A stretch of 64,000 nucleotides of DNA from an uncultured Clostridia bacterium (GCA_937890525.1 CALADI010000048.1:124001-188000); one strand, 5' to 3'. Positions 43,369 through 51,842 are shown, counted from the first letter of the stretch. Notes: generated by a model not told the origin, from the letters alone. Translations and numbers: made by a program.

Positions 43369-43419
43369 TTAGGTTCCTCTGGCATCGCCGTGCAGGTTCG
43401 GGTCCTGTCGCCCGCACCA
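43369..43419 (+). repeat. right attachment repeat, displaced tRNA-Leu 3' part
   Basis: A 51-base copy of tRNA-Leu from the anticodon loop to CCA, differing at one base (G at 43401) from 26553-26603. No 5' half is present, so it is not a working tRNA. Confidence 0.92.
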
Positions 43420-43421
43420 TC

Positions 43422-43458
43422 ATCGGAGCAAGCGGTCATTGCTTGCTCCGATTTTTTT
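43422..43458 (+). terminator. original tRNA-Leu terminator, now separated from its gene
   Basis: ATCGGAGCAAGC and GCTTGCTCCGAT around seven bases, then seven T. It lies two bases after the CCA of the displaced tRNA 3' end, exactly where a tRNA terminator belongs (compare tRNA-Ser). Confidence 0.9.
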
Positions 43459-43586
43459 GCAGGTATCTGGGTGGATTTTACATCTGTCCCGGGATGACAG
43501 ACCCGTGGCAATATGATAAAATGACCTCCGGAACAGAGATTTTCCCGGATGTAACATCATGTTGCGGGAATGTAAAGCCGGTGTGG

Positions 43587-43615
43587 TGGTCAAAAGGGGC
43601 ACTTTAAGCTACAAT
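43587..43615 (+). promoter_or_regulatory. promoter of the XRE-type regulator
   Basis: TGGTCA (43587-43592) and TACAAT (43610-43615), spacer 17. Confidence 0.55.
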
Positions 43616-43644
43616 GGGCTTAGCAAAACAAAGGAGGTTTCGCC

Positions 43645-44277
43645 GTGAAGCTATCTGAAAAGATCGTGCGATTGCGAAAATCGAAGGGCTGGTCCCAAGA
43701 GGACTTGGCCCAGCAACTCAATGTGTCCCGACAAGCGATCTCCCGCTGGGAAGGCGGGACGGCTCAGCCGGATGCGGGCAATGTCTTACAGCTGAGCAAT
43801 CTATTTGGGGTGACCACCGATTATCTGCTGAAGGATGACTATGAAAGCGACGATGATCTTCCCAAGGTGAAGCAAGCCCAAAATGACGGGATCCGGCTGG
43901 TGATGATCGCCATGGTCACCCTTGAGGTCATGATCCTGATCCTTCAGTATGTGACGATGGTCATCTTGCAGAATGATTTCTTCGGAGTTTGCAGCTTCAT
44001 CCCCTTTGCGGCGGTGATCGGCGGCTTTGAATACGGGTATCAGAAGCGAAAAAGCCAAGCCGATGACACCGCCAAGAAATTCCGCAGGCGGTTCTATCAG
44101 ATCTCGGCGTGGCTGGGACTGTATTTCCCCATCCGGTTTGTGGTGCACCTCTTGGCGCACCTTTACCCCCGCCCCTACAGCACCTTGGTGCGGTCGTTGG
44201 TGGTGCTGGCGGTCTATGGCGTGACCGCCGCCTTGGTCTGCCGGATCATCAGACGAAAGGGACAGAAAGAAAGCTAA
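43645..44277 (+). CDS. XRE-family HTH regulator with membrane domain
   Basis: A 210-residue protein: an N-terminal Cro/C1 helix-turn-helix (about 5-62, with WSQEDLAQQLNVSRQAISRWE) and a C-terminal domain with about four hydrophobic segments (about 85-105, 110-130, 150-170, 180-200). Such membrane-bound XRE proteins are common in Clostridia; their signals are unknown. The GTG start at 43645 follows AAAGGAGG. It is the first gene right of the island and stands alone between terminators. Confidence 0.87.
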   Translation: MKLSEKIVRLRKSKGWSQEDLAQQLNVSRQAISRWEGGTAQPDAGNVLQLSNLFGVTTDYLLKDDYESDDDLPKVKQAQNDGIRLVMIAMVTLEVMILILQYVTMVILQNDFFGVCSFIPFAAVIGGFEYGYQKRKSQADDTAKKFRRRFYQISAWLGLYFPIRFVVHLLAHLYPRPYSTLVRSLVVLAVYGVTAALVCRIIRRKGQKES

Positions 44278-44286
44278 CGCAGAATA

Positions 44287-44329
44287 AAAACCCGCTGCCG
44301 CGTGGATAGACCACACGGCAGCGGGTTTT
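44287..44329. terminator. bidirectional terminator
   Basis: AAAACCCGCTGCCG and CGGCAGCGGGTTTT with an inner GTGG/CCAC pair. It ends the XRE gene (+) and the dlt-like operon (-). Confidence 0.93.
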
Positions 44330-44341
44330 GGCATTTTCGGT

Positions 44342-45229
44342 TCAATCGGTGAAGCGGTCGGCGTAGTTCCTGCTGATATAGCCGCCGATGTAGGCGGTGG
44401 CTTTGGAAGCGCCGATGCGGTTGAGGTGGTTGCCGTTGTCCCGGAAATCCGTGGCAAGATCCAGGGGGTAATCCCCTTGGGCGTTGAGATCCAGAAAGGG
44501 CAGACCGTATTCATCGGCCAACGCCTGCACCGCATTGTGGCGGCTGTAGTCCCAAGAGTGGGGGCTGGGCAGCTCCACCAACAGCACCGGCAGACCATGC
44601 TGCTGACAGGTCTGCAAAAACAGGTCGATCTGGCGGCGGTTCTTCCGGGAGATGGGGGTGGGCGCTTGATCGGCATTGCCCATGTAGTCCTGGGGATAGT
44701 CCGCCGGGCACACCAGCTCCGAGTCGATATAGCCCTTGCTGGCGTCCACCGTGCCGGTGCGGCTGGGGACGGTGAAGAAATCCCGGGGGGTCAGCTCCTT
44801 CCACCGGGCGTGGTACAGGAAGGGCGGGGCAAACACATTGAAGTCCCCGAGGAACTGGCTGCGCTCCTCGTAGAAGCAGTCGGTCTCCAAGATCACCAGC
44901 TTGGGCGTCTGGCGCTCCAAGGTCTTTTTCAGCAGGTCGTTGATGTTGTCCATGTTTTGCAGCGCCCGCCCGGAGGCGTAGGAGGTATAGCCGAATTCCT
45001 CCAGAAGCACCTTGGGATAGAACCCGGAGTAGACATCGGAGTTGCCGTACACCATCACATCCAGCGAATCCTTGGGTTCTGCCAGAAAGCCCATGCCGTT
45101 GTAGTACATGGGACCGCCGGAGTCGTTGATGTCCTTGGGGGTGAGCACCATGCCCACATAGAGGTAGACCCCCACGCTCAGCACGGCGCACAGGAAAACG
45201 ACGCCCCATTTTTTCAGTTTGTCGTTCAT
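44342..45229 (-). CDS. SGNH/DltD-like exported protein of the dlt-like operon
   Basis: A 295-residue protein with one N-terminal membrane anchor (about 7-28) and an extracytoplasmic SGNH-hydrolase-like domain. The Ser block reads MVYGNSDVYSGFYP, a mid-block has LVILETDCFYEER, and the C-terminal Asp/His block is FRDNGNHLNRIGA. DltD, AlgJ/AlgX and related proteins act with an MBOAT acyltransferase to pass acyl groups to wall polymers. It is the last gene of the six-gene operon; ATG 45229 follows GGAGG and sits one base after the MBOAT stop. The similarity to DltD is by fold and context. Confidence 0.82.
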   Translation of the reverse strand: MNDKLKKWGVVFLCAVLSVGVYLYVGMVLTPKDINDSGGPMYYNGMGFLAEPKDSLDVMVYGNSDVYSGFYPKVLLEEFGYTSYASGRALQNMDNINDLLKKTLERQTPKLVILETDCFYEERSQFLGDFNVFAPPFLYHARWKELTPRDFFTVPSRTGTVDASKGYIDSELVCPADYPQDYMGNADQAPTPISRKNRRQIDLFLQTCQQHGLPVLLVELPSPHSWDYSRHNAVQALADEYGLPFLDLNAQGDYPLDLATDFRDNGNHLNRIGASKATAYIGGYISRNYADRFTD

Positions 45230-45230
45230 G

Positions 45231-46784
45231 TCAGAATCCTCCGTAAATGGGATCGGGGGCAATGTAGCCCAGACCGTAGGCGCCGAAGATCATAATGATG
45301 CAGAACAGGGCGAAGCACACCAGATACCGCTGGCAGGGCTTGCGCCGGCAGTACCATCCTTCGGGATCTACATGGCACAGCTTGGCGATGCCCACCCCTG
45401 CCAAAACGGCGGCGGACAGCACCAGCACCGAAAGATCCCAGATGTCAATGGCTTGCAGCAGGGAAAAGGGCGCCCCGGCGGTGAACAGCGAGCCCGCCAT
45501 GTGGAAGAACACCCCCATGTCCGGCGCGCGGAACATGGCCATGCCGATGAGCACCAAGATCCATGTCCGCACCACCCGCAGGCAGACTAAGACCGGATTC
45601 TGTTCACCGACCCCTATATTGCTCAGCAGCTTGGCTGCCCAAGGGGCGATGAGGTTCCCGGCGAGGATCAGCAGGAAATAGTAAAGACCGTAGCACACAT
45701 ATTTCCAGCTTGCGCCGTGCCACAGCCCCGTGAGGAACCAGACCCCCAGCAATGATACGGTGACGGACAGAAAGCTGCCCACAGCAAAGGACAGCGGCTT
45801 GGTCATGCTCCGCAGCCACTTGGAGGTGGAGATGGGATAGAACACATAGTCCCGGAAGAAAGCGCCCAGAGAGATGTGCCATCTTCTCCAGAACTCCGCC
45901 ACGGTCTGGGCGGCGAAGGGCAGATCGAAGTTCTGGGCAAGGGTGATGCCGAAGAACCGGGAAACACCCTGGGCAATGTGGATATAGCCGGAGAATTCGG
46001 CGTAAAGCTGCAAGGTAAAGGCGGCAGCACCCAGCGCCACCGTCCAGCCGCCGTAGCTTTCATAGCCGGAAAAGACGGCGTCGGAGATCATGGCAGCCCG
46101 GTTGGCCACCATGAGAAGCTGAAAAAGACCCCACAGGATGCGGATCAGACCGTCGTAAATATTGTCCAAGGAGATGGACTTGCCTTGGGTCATCTGGGGC
46201 ATCAGAAGATCGTAGCGTCCGAAAGGCCCCTCGTGAAGCTGAGGGAAGAAGGTGACGAACAGCGCCAGCTTGCCAAAGTTCTTCTCCGGGGGGTACTTGC
46301 CCCGGTACACATCGATCACATAGCTCAGCGCTTGCAGGGTGTAGTAGGAAAGCCCCAAGGGCATGGCAAGGCGCACCAGCAGAGGGGCGGAGTCCCCGCC
46401 CATGAGGTTGACCAGATGGGAAGCGGCGGAGCTGAAGAAATTGAAATACTTCAGAACCAGCAGGATGCCCAGATCCACAAGGGCATAGGCTGCCACCACC
46501 AGCTTTTTCCGGTGCTTGATCTTCGCCTTTGCCGCTTTCCGGGCGGACTTATCCAGCCCGGTGAGGTCGATGCCTTTGGCGGCGGCATCCATCAGACGCC
46601 CGGCGGCGTAGGTGGTCACCACGGTGACGGCCACAAAGACGGCGGCGTAGCCGCTCATCGCCACCACGCACACCACGCTGGCAGCCAGCAGGGCAAGGTA
46701 GCGGTGCTTCTTCGGGGTCAGACTGTACCCGATCAGAGCCAACCCCGTAAACACCGCCAGAAACAGCAGAAACTGATAGGGCAC
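45231..46784 (-). CDS. MBOAT O-acyltransferase (DltB/AlgI-like)
   Basis: A 517-residue membrane-bound O-acyltransferase with about 11 membrane segments. The family's conserved histidines are visible in EFWRRWHISLGAFFRDYV and FLTGLWHGASWKYV. It would move an activated group from the carrier protein across the membrane to a surface polymer. GTG 46784 is chosen because GGGGAG precedes it by 8 bases; it begins five bases after the carrier-protein stop. The gene order (carrier, MBOAT, SGNH) is typical of dlt-type systems; the acyl or aminoacyl group is not determinable. Confidence 0.9.
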   Translation of the reverse strand: MPYQFLLFLAVFTGLALIGYSLTPKKHRYLALLAASVVCVVAMSGYAAVFVAVTVVTTYAAGRLMDAAAKGIDLTGLDKSARKAAKAKIKHRKKLVVAAYALVDLGILLVLKYFNFFSSAASHLVNLMGGDSAPLLVRLAMPLGLSYYTLQALSYVIDVYRGKYPPEKNFGKLALFVTFFPQLHEGPFGRYDLLMPQMTQGKSISLDNIYDGLIRILWGLFQLLMVANRAAMISDAVFSGYESYGGWTVALGAAAFTLQLYAEFSGYIHIAQGVSRFFGITLAQNFDLPFAAQTVAEFWRRWHISLGAFFRDYVFYPISTSKWLRSMTKPLSFAVGSFLSVTVSLLGVWFLTGLWHGASWKYVCYGLYYFLLILAGNLIAPWAAKLLSNIGVGEQNPVLVCLRVVRTWILVLIGMAMFRAPDMGVFFHMAGSLFTAGAPFSLLQAIDIWDLSVLVLSAAVLAGVGIAKLCHVDPEGWYCRRKPCQRYLVCFALFCIIMIFGAYGLGYIAPDPIYGGF

Positions 46785-46789
46785 GGCGG

Positions 46790-47017
46790 TTACTCCCCGT
46801 CCAGCTCCTGCACCAGCGCCCAAATGCTGGCGGCAGAATTGAAGTTTTCGGGCATCAGGTGCAAAGGCGTGATCTCAATGTCAAATTCGTCGTTCAGCGC
46901 CGCCACCAGCTTGACGATGTTCAAAGAGGTGAGGGTCTTGGAGTCCACCAGATCGGTGGCGGTGCGGTAGTCGGTGTTGGGGATGATCTGCTCCAGCAGT
47001 GCGTAAACTCTTTCCAT
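46790..47017 (-). CDS. acyl/D-alanyl carrier protein (DltC-like)
   Basis: A 75-residue carrier protein. The phosphopantetheine Ser is in the LTSLNIVKLV segment (usual form DSLxxV; here Thr replaces the Asp). The size matches DltC. It is loaded by the adenylation enzyme encoded four bases upstream and primed by the phosphopantetheinyl transferase of the same operon. ATG 47017 follows GGAGG. Confidence 0.88.
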   Translation of the reverse strand: MERVYALLEQIIPNTDYRTATDLVDSKTLTSLNIVKLVAALNDEFDIEITPLHLMPENFNSAASIWALVQELDGE

Positions 47018-47021
47018 GGTG

Positions 47022-48545
47022 TTATCCTCCGTAATTGGTTAAAATGTCGTGTAAAATGGCGTTTCGGTCGATCTTTCCGTTGGCATTCTTGGGGAATGCG
47101 TCGAACCGGAAAAATGCCGACGGGTGCATATAGTGGGGCAGCAGAGCCTCTGCCGCGGCGCTCAATGCCGGGGTCAGATCCTGCCCGCTCTCATAGCCCA
47201 GCAGCAGACGATCCTGCTGGGAGTCGTGGACGCAGACGGTGAGGTTCACCCCTTCCACGGTGTTCAGCGCCGTTTCCACTTCGCTGGGCTCGATGCGGTA
47301 GCCCAGATGCTTGATCTGGAAGTCCTTCCTGCCGATGTACTCCAGTTCTCCCAAGGCGTTCCGGCGAACCAGATCCCCGGTGCGGTACACCGTCTCGGGG
47401 TAGTCGCTGTGCAGGGGGTTCTGGACGAAGGCTTCGCCTGTTTTCTCCGGATTGCGGTAGTAGCCGCTGGCCACAAAGGGCCCACCCACATACAGTTCCC
47501 CCGGCTGACCATCCTCCGCAGGTGCGCCGTCATCCCCGATGACCATCAGGCGGCAGTTGTCGCAGGCGATGCCGATGGGCAGGGACTGGGATTCTTCAAA
47601 TTCCCGATCCACCACATAGTAGGCGCAGATGTCCGTGGTCTCTGTGGGACCGAAGAGATTGGCGTACAGAAGATCCGGCAGATACCGCCGCCAGTAGTTC
47701 AGATACTTGACGGGCATGACCTCACCGGCGAAGAGCACGGTTTTCAGGGATTTGGGCAGGCAGTATTTGAACAGGTCGAATTTTGCCGCTACCCCCAGCG
47801 CCGAGGGCACCCAGTAGATGGTGTTGATCCCGTACCGCTCCATGAAGGGGATCAGCTTCCCCGGGAAGGCAAAGTAGGTCTTGGGGATCATCCGATAGCT
47901 GCCGCCGGTGAACAGGGCACCGTAGAGATCCGACACCGACATGCTGAAGTACAGGGAGGTCTGGGAGCCGAACACCGTGTCTTGGTTGATGGCAAAGCAC
48001 CGGGTGAACCAGCCCATGTAGCTGACCACATTCTGGTGGGTCAGCACGGCACCCTTGGGCACCCCGGTGGAGCCGGAGGTGAACAGGGCATAGGCAGGAT
48101 CGGATGCGGTGGCACAGCGGCGGATCTGCTCCAAGCGGGCATCATCGGCGGGGGGAGCCAAGGCAAGGGTATAGTCCATCACCTCTACCCGGTGGGCAAA
48201 GGACTGTGCCATGTCCCGGCAGTCCGGCTCGTAGACCAGCAGCGCAGGACAGAGGGTGTCGAGGATCTTCTCGATCCGCTGGCTGGGGGACTCGTAGTCC
48301 AGTACCACATAGAAATTGCCGCTGTAGAGCACGCTGAGCATAGCCATGGGCATCATGGTATCCCGCTTGAGCAGCAGGGCGATGGGGCGGCGGCAGAAGC
48401 CCCGCCGGGCGATGGCGGTGGCGGCGGCTCTTGCGCCGTCACGGAGCTGCCGGTATGTCAGCTCGCCGTGCTCATCTCCCACGGCGATATGCTCAGGGAA
48501 TCGGCAGACGGTCTGCTCAAAATAATCAAGGATCGTTTGTTTCAT
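47022..48545 (-). CDS. AMP-forming adenylation enzyme (DltA-like)
   Basis: A 507-residue stand-alone adenylation domain. The core motifs are FTSGSTGVPKGAV (A3), NLFGPTETTD (A5), GELYVGG and VYRTGDLVRRN (A7), FQIKHLGYRIE (A8) and NANGKIDR (A10 Lys). Like DltA it should activate a small amino acid, probably D-alanine, and load it on the carrier protein; specificity was not derived. ATG 48545 follows GGAG and overlaps the upstream PPTase by 20 bases. Confidence 0.9.
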   Translation of the reverse strand: MKQTILDYFEQTVCRFPEHIAVGDEHGELTYRQLRDGARAAATAIARRGFCRRPIALLLKRDTMMPMAMLSVLYSGNFYVVLDYESPSQRIEKILDTLCPALLVYEPDCRDMAQSFAHRVEVMDYTLALAPPADDARLEQIRRCATASDPAYALFTSGSTGVPKGAVLTHQNVVSYMGWFTRCFAINQDTVFGSQTSLYFSMSVSDLYGALFTGGSYRMIPKTYFAFPGKLIPFMERYGINTIYWVPSALGVAAKFDLFKYCLPKSLKTVLFAGEVMPVKYLNYWRRYLPDLLYANLFGPTETTDICAYYVVDREFEESQSLPIGIACDNCRLMVIGDDGAPAEDGQPGELYVGGPFVASGYYRNPEKTGEAFVQNPLHSDYPETVYRTGDLVRRNALGELEYIGRKDFQIKHLGYRIEPSEVETALNTVEGVNLTVCVHDSQQDRLLLGYESGQDLTPALSAAAEALLPHYMHPSAFFRFDAFPKNANGKIDRNAILHDILTNYGG

Positions 48546-49185
48546 AAGAACTCCATTCTACCAAAGGTGGGAACCGGTCATTTTCGCTGCTGCACACCGA
48601 CACCGCCATCCCACCCAGCAGGAAGCTGTTCAGGAACAGTCCGCCCACCGGGGCATTCTCCCGGCACAGGGGGGTATCGGCAAGGTCAAGCCGGGCGGGG
48701 GTGGTATCCAAGGTGTGCCACGGGAAGTGCAGCCCGTCACCGGTGCATTTGACATAGGCTTCTTTTCTCGTCCAGATCAGGGAAAAACCTGCCCCGGGGT
48801 CGGGGCAGCGGCGGACGAAATCCCGCTCTGCGGGGGTGAAGAAGTACTTCATGACCCCCTCTTCCGGTGCTCGAATTGGCTCGCAGTCTACGCCGATGAT
48901 GCCGGATGACTGCACGGCGAGCACCAGCGCTTTTCCTGCGTAGGAGCGGCTGAAGCTGACCGCTGAATCCAGGATCCGGGGGCGCTCCCCGGCTTTGCCC
49001 AAGATCCGGGGGTCGCTCAGATCGAAGTACCGCTTGAGCACACCGCAGGTGATGCCCTCCGCTGCGGCAAACCGCCGCCGGTCCTCCGGGTTCAGCAGGG
49101 CAGACCGTTCTGCACGCTGGGGGGACAGAGGGCGCTCCGGCACCCGGGCGGTGCCGAGATCGGGGACGAAGATCAGCTTCTTCAT
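48526..49185 (-). CDS. 4'-phosphopantetheinyl transferase (Sfp superfamily)
   Basis: A 219-residue Sfp-type transferase that attaches phosphopantetheine to carrier proteins. The magnesium/CoA motifs IIGVDCEPI and SLIWTRKEAYVKCTGDGL are intact. It is embedded in the dlt-like operon, overlapping the hydrolase gene by 4 and the adenylation gene by 20 bases, so it is probably dedicated to this carrier protein. Standard dlt operons rely on the housekeeping AcpS and have no such gene. Confidence 0.91.
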   Translation of the reverse strand: MKKLIFVPDLGTARVPERPLSPQRAERSALLNPEDRRRFAAAEGITCGVLKRYFDLSDPRILGKAGERPRILDSAVSFSRSYAGKALVLAVQSSGIIGVDCEPIRAPEEGVMKYFFTPAERDFVRRCPDPGAGFSLIWTRKEAYVKCTGDGLHFPWHTLDTTPARLDLADTPLCRENAPVGGLFLNSFLLGGMAVSVCSSENDRFPPLVEWSSYETNDP

Positions 49186-49835
49186 AGCACCGACAGCAGA
49201 TATTGGGCGATTTTTTGGGAATGCACCACATAGCTGCCGTGGAGCTGACCGGGGAAGATATCCAGCCGGCTGCCGGGGATGCTGGCGGCGATGAGCCGGG
49301 TGTGGGCAGGCTTGATGCAGTCGAACTGACCGGCGGTGACAAAGGTGGGGACGGTGATGGAGCCGAGGGACTGGGTGGAGATATACGGCTCAGACAGCAT
49401 CATCTGGGCTTTTTCCGACCCGGTCAGCCGGCAGCGCACCGCCGTGCGCATCCGGGTGAACAGCCGCAGCCCCTCCGGCTCCAGATTGGCGCCGCTGATG
49501 ACCAGCTTGGACAGCAGATGGGGGCTGTCTATGGCCAGCATCAGCCCGATGATCCCCCCGTCGCTGAAGCCGTACAAATAGGGCTTGTCCAGCCCCAGAC
49601 TTCGGATGAAGGAACGGATGGCCTGAGCGATGTGGCGGTAGTGCAGCACTTGAGGTCGGTGGCTCCTGCCGTGACCGGGCAGATCCAGCGCATATACGCA
49701 GAATCGCTCTGAGAGCACTTGGGCGGCTTCGTTGAAGATCGTCAGATCCTCGCCGTTGCCGTGGAGCAGGATCAGAGGGGGGCCGGAGCCCCATTGCTGA
49801 TAATGGAGCATTCCGCCGGGAACTTCCTGAAACAT
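49182..49835 (-). CDS. alpha/beta hydrolase, first gene of the dlt-like operon
   Basis: A 217-residue alpha/beta hydrolase without a signal peptide. The oxyanion motif LILLHGNGED, nucleophile elbow YGFSDGG (Ser), and a C-terminal His in PGQLHGSYV are visible. In carrier-protein systems such proteins often act as type II thioesterases that clear misloaded carriers; the four-base overlap with the PPTase gene supports that. Another esterase role is possible. ATG 49835 has GGAAGGTGATC upstream. Confidence 0.83.
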   Translation of the reverse strand: MFQEVPGGMLHYQQWGSGPPLILLHGNGEDLTIFNEAAQVLSERFCVYALDLPGHGRSHRPQVLHYRHIAQAIRSFIRSLGLDKPYLYGFSDGGIIGLMLAIDSPHLLSKLVISGANLEPEGLRLFTRMRTAVRCRLTGSEKAQMMLSEPYISTQSLGSITVPTFVTAGQFDCIKPAHTRLIAASIPGSRLDIFPGQLHGSYVVHSQKIAQYLLSVL

Positions 49836-50077
49836 GTCAGATCACCTTCCTTTTGGTACATTTGCCCGATATAGGGCTTGTTCTTTTGGCAGTTTATCAT
49901 AAAGTCGGTGGGATGTAAATGCGAATCCGGGCGAATTTATCAATATTTATGAAAGATTAAGAAATCCATAAGGAATTACCCTGTATTCCTGAGAAAAACA
50001 TATGGCATTTTTAGGCAGACTGTGGTATGGTATTGCCATAGCATTTTTGCGATGGATGCAGGGGAGGAATGAGCGCG

Positions 50078-50527
50078 ATGCACATCCGTTTGGTGACAAA
50101 AGACCGCAGGGCGTACATGCCATTGCTGCTTCTGGCAGACGAGCAGGAATCCATGGTGGAGCGGTATCTGCACCGGGGGGAGCTGTATGTGATGGAGGAC
50201 CCCGAAGCGGTGGCGGTGTGCCTGGTGACCGACGAGGGCGACGGCGTGCTGGAGATCAAGAATCTGGCGGTGGCGCCCCATCGCCAACGGCAGGGGCTGG
50301 GCAGAGCCATGGTGGAGCATGCCGCCCGGTGCGGGGCGGGGCGGTACCGGGTGCTTCAGGTGGGCACCGGGGACAGCCCTCTGACCATCCCCTTTTACGA
50401 GTCCTGCGGATTTTGCCGGAGCCACAGCATTCCGGATTTCTTTACAGAGAACTATGACCACCCGATTTATGAAGGAGGTGTGCTGCTGAAGGACATGGTC
50501 TATCTGCGCCGGAGCCTGACTCCGTGA
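50078..50527 (+). CDS. GNAT-family N-acetyltransferase
   Basis: A 149-residue GNAT. The acetyl-CoA pyrophosphate loop is NLAVAPHRQRQGLGRAM, followed by the IPFYESCGF strand region. The acceptor is unknown. ATG 50078 is chosen since GGGGAGG is 10 bases upstream; ATG 50069 is too close. The 240-base gap to its left holds the start regions of this gene and of the divergent dlt-like operon, with no clear consensus promoter. Confidence 0.87.
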   Translation: MHIRLVTKDRRAYMPLLLLADEQESMVERYLHRGELYVMEDPEAVAVCLVTDEGDGVLEIKNLAVAPHRQRQGLGRAMVEHAARCGAGRYRVLQVGTGDSPLTIPFYESCGFCRSHSIPDFFTENYDHPIYEGGVLLKDMVYLRRSLTP

Positions 50528-50625
50528 CCGGGAAACCGCCCTTTCTTTTTTGCGGCAAATCTGATAGAATAGAACCAACGCAACAAAGCGGCGCCAATGC
50601 CGCCTTATTAGGAGATGTATTTACT

Positions 50626-51837
50626 GTGATTTACTTAGCAGACCGAATGGATCACATCCATTCTGATATACGGGGGGAACTGTACCGCCAAGCGATCCGG
50701 ATGCAGGAACAGGGCAAGCCTGTGCTGAAGCTGAACACCGGAAACCCGGCGGCCTTTGGCTTTCCTCTGCCGGACAGCGTCCGCAATGCCATCGCCGGAA
50801 GAGAAGCCGAAGCCGAAGCCTACTGCGATTTCCGGGGGATGCCCGAAGCCAGAGCCGCCATCGCCGCCTACGAGACCGGCAAGGGGATCCAGGGGGTGAC
50901 CGCCGACGATGTGTTCATCGGCAACGGCGTCAGCGAGGTGGTGAACTTTGCGCTGATGCCTCTGCTGAACCCGGGGGACGAGGTGCTGGTGCCCACCCCC
51001 AACTACTCCCTGTGGAGCAACACCATCCTGCTGGCAGGGGCGAAGCCGGTGTTTTACCGCTGTGACGAGAGTTCTCATTGGAACCCGGATGTGCAGGATC
51101 TGCGCAGCAAGGTCACCTGCAAGACCCGGGCGGTGGTCATCATCAACCCCAACAATCCCACCGGCGTGGTGTACGATACCCATGTGCTTCAGCAGATCCT
51201 TCAGGTGGCACGGGAGCACGATCTGATGGTTTTCTCCGACGAGATCTACGACCGGCTGGTGATGCCCGGCAAGGTGCATGTGTCCACGGCGTCCCTTGCG
51301 CCGGATCTGACGGTGGTCACCATGAACGGACTGTCCAAGTCCCATTGCCTGTGCGGCTACCGCTGCGGCTGGATGGTCATCAGCGGTCCGCGGGCAGCCA
51401 CCGAGGAATACAAGCGGGGCATCGTGGAGCTGACCTCCATGCGGCTGTGCGCCAATGCGCTGGCGCAGCTTGTGATCCCGGCGGCGCTGAAGGATATGCA
51501 GACGCCTACGGCTATGGTGCGCCCCGGGGGCAGACTCTACGAGCAGAGCAAGGCCTGTGTGGATACGCTGGCGCAGATCGACGGGATTTCCTGCGTCCCC
51601 AATGATGCCGCCTTTTATGTGTTCCCCCGGCTGGATGCGGGGAAATTCGGCATCACCGATGATAAGAAGTTCGCCCGGGATCTGCTGATGGCCACGGGGA
51701 TCCTTGTGGTGCCCGGCAGCGGCTTCGACTGGCCGGAGCCGGATCATTTCCGCATCGTCATGCTGCCCGAAGTGGATCAGCTCCGCAGCGCCATGGAGCG
51801 GATGGGGCAGTTTTTGGACGGATATCACCAAGCTTGA
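50626..51837 (+). CDS. PLP-dependent aminotransferase, class I (AlaA-like)
   Basis: A 403-residue fold-type I aminotransferase. The PLP site is NGLSKSHCLCGYRCGW with the Schiff-base Lys; IINPNNPTGVVY and SDEIYDRL bind PLP and substrate. It resembles alanine-synthesising AlaA proteins. GTG 50626 has GGAG 11 bases upstream; ATG 50647 is the alternative. A TAGAAT -10 at 50565-50570 may serve it. The start is uncertain, the family firm. Confidence 0.9.
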   Translation: MIYLADRMDHIHSDIRGELYRQAIRMQEQGKPVLKLNTGNPAAFGFPLPDSVRNAIAGREAEAEAYCDFRGMPEARAAIAAYETGKGIQGVTADDVFIGNGVSEVVNFALMPLLNPGDEVLVPTPNYSLWSNTILLAGAKPVFYRCDESSHWNPDVQDLRSKVTCKTRAVVIINPNNPTGVVYDTHVLQQILQVAREHDLMVFSDEIYDRLVMPGKVHVSTASLAPDLTVVTMNGLSKSHCLCGYRCGWMVISGPRAATEEYKRGIVELTSMRLCANALAQLVIPAALKDMQTPTAMVRPGGRLYEQSKACVDTLAQIDGISCVPNDAAFYVFPRLDAGKFGITDDKKFARDLLMATGILVVPGSGFDWPEPDHFRIVMLPEVDQLRSAMERMGQFLDGYHQA

Positions 51838-51842
51838 CCGAG

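Larger units (their letters stand above)
26553..43419. mobile_element. arabinose genomic island at tRNA-Leu, about 16.9 kb
   Basis: It is bounded by 51-bp direct repeats of the tRNA-Leu 3' part, the classic mark of integrase-mediated insertion. All genes inside serve pentose sensing, uptake and breakdown; by eye they use more A/T-ending codons than the genes on both sides, and the intergenic DNA is clearly AT-richer. No integrase, excisionase, relaxase, replication gene or transposase is present, so it is either defective, mobilised in trans, or has lost its recombinase. The original tRNA terminator is left at the right border (43422-43458). Confidence 0.85.

Noticed and set aside
43369..43419. 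A second tRNA-Leu gene
   Set aside because: Only the 3' part from the anticodon loop is present; upstream sequence does not supply acceptor 5' strand or D-arm.
26553..43419. Prophage or integrative conjugative element
   Set aside because: No structural, lysis, replication, integrase, relaxase or type IV secretion genes; all genes are pentose metabolism, transport and regulation.
44342..49835. Nonribosomal peptide or polyketide cluster
   Set aside because: There is one stand-alone adenylation domain and one free carrier protein, no condensation or ketosynthase domains; MBOAT and SGNH genes point to surface acylation instead.
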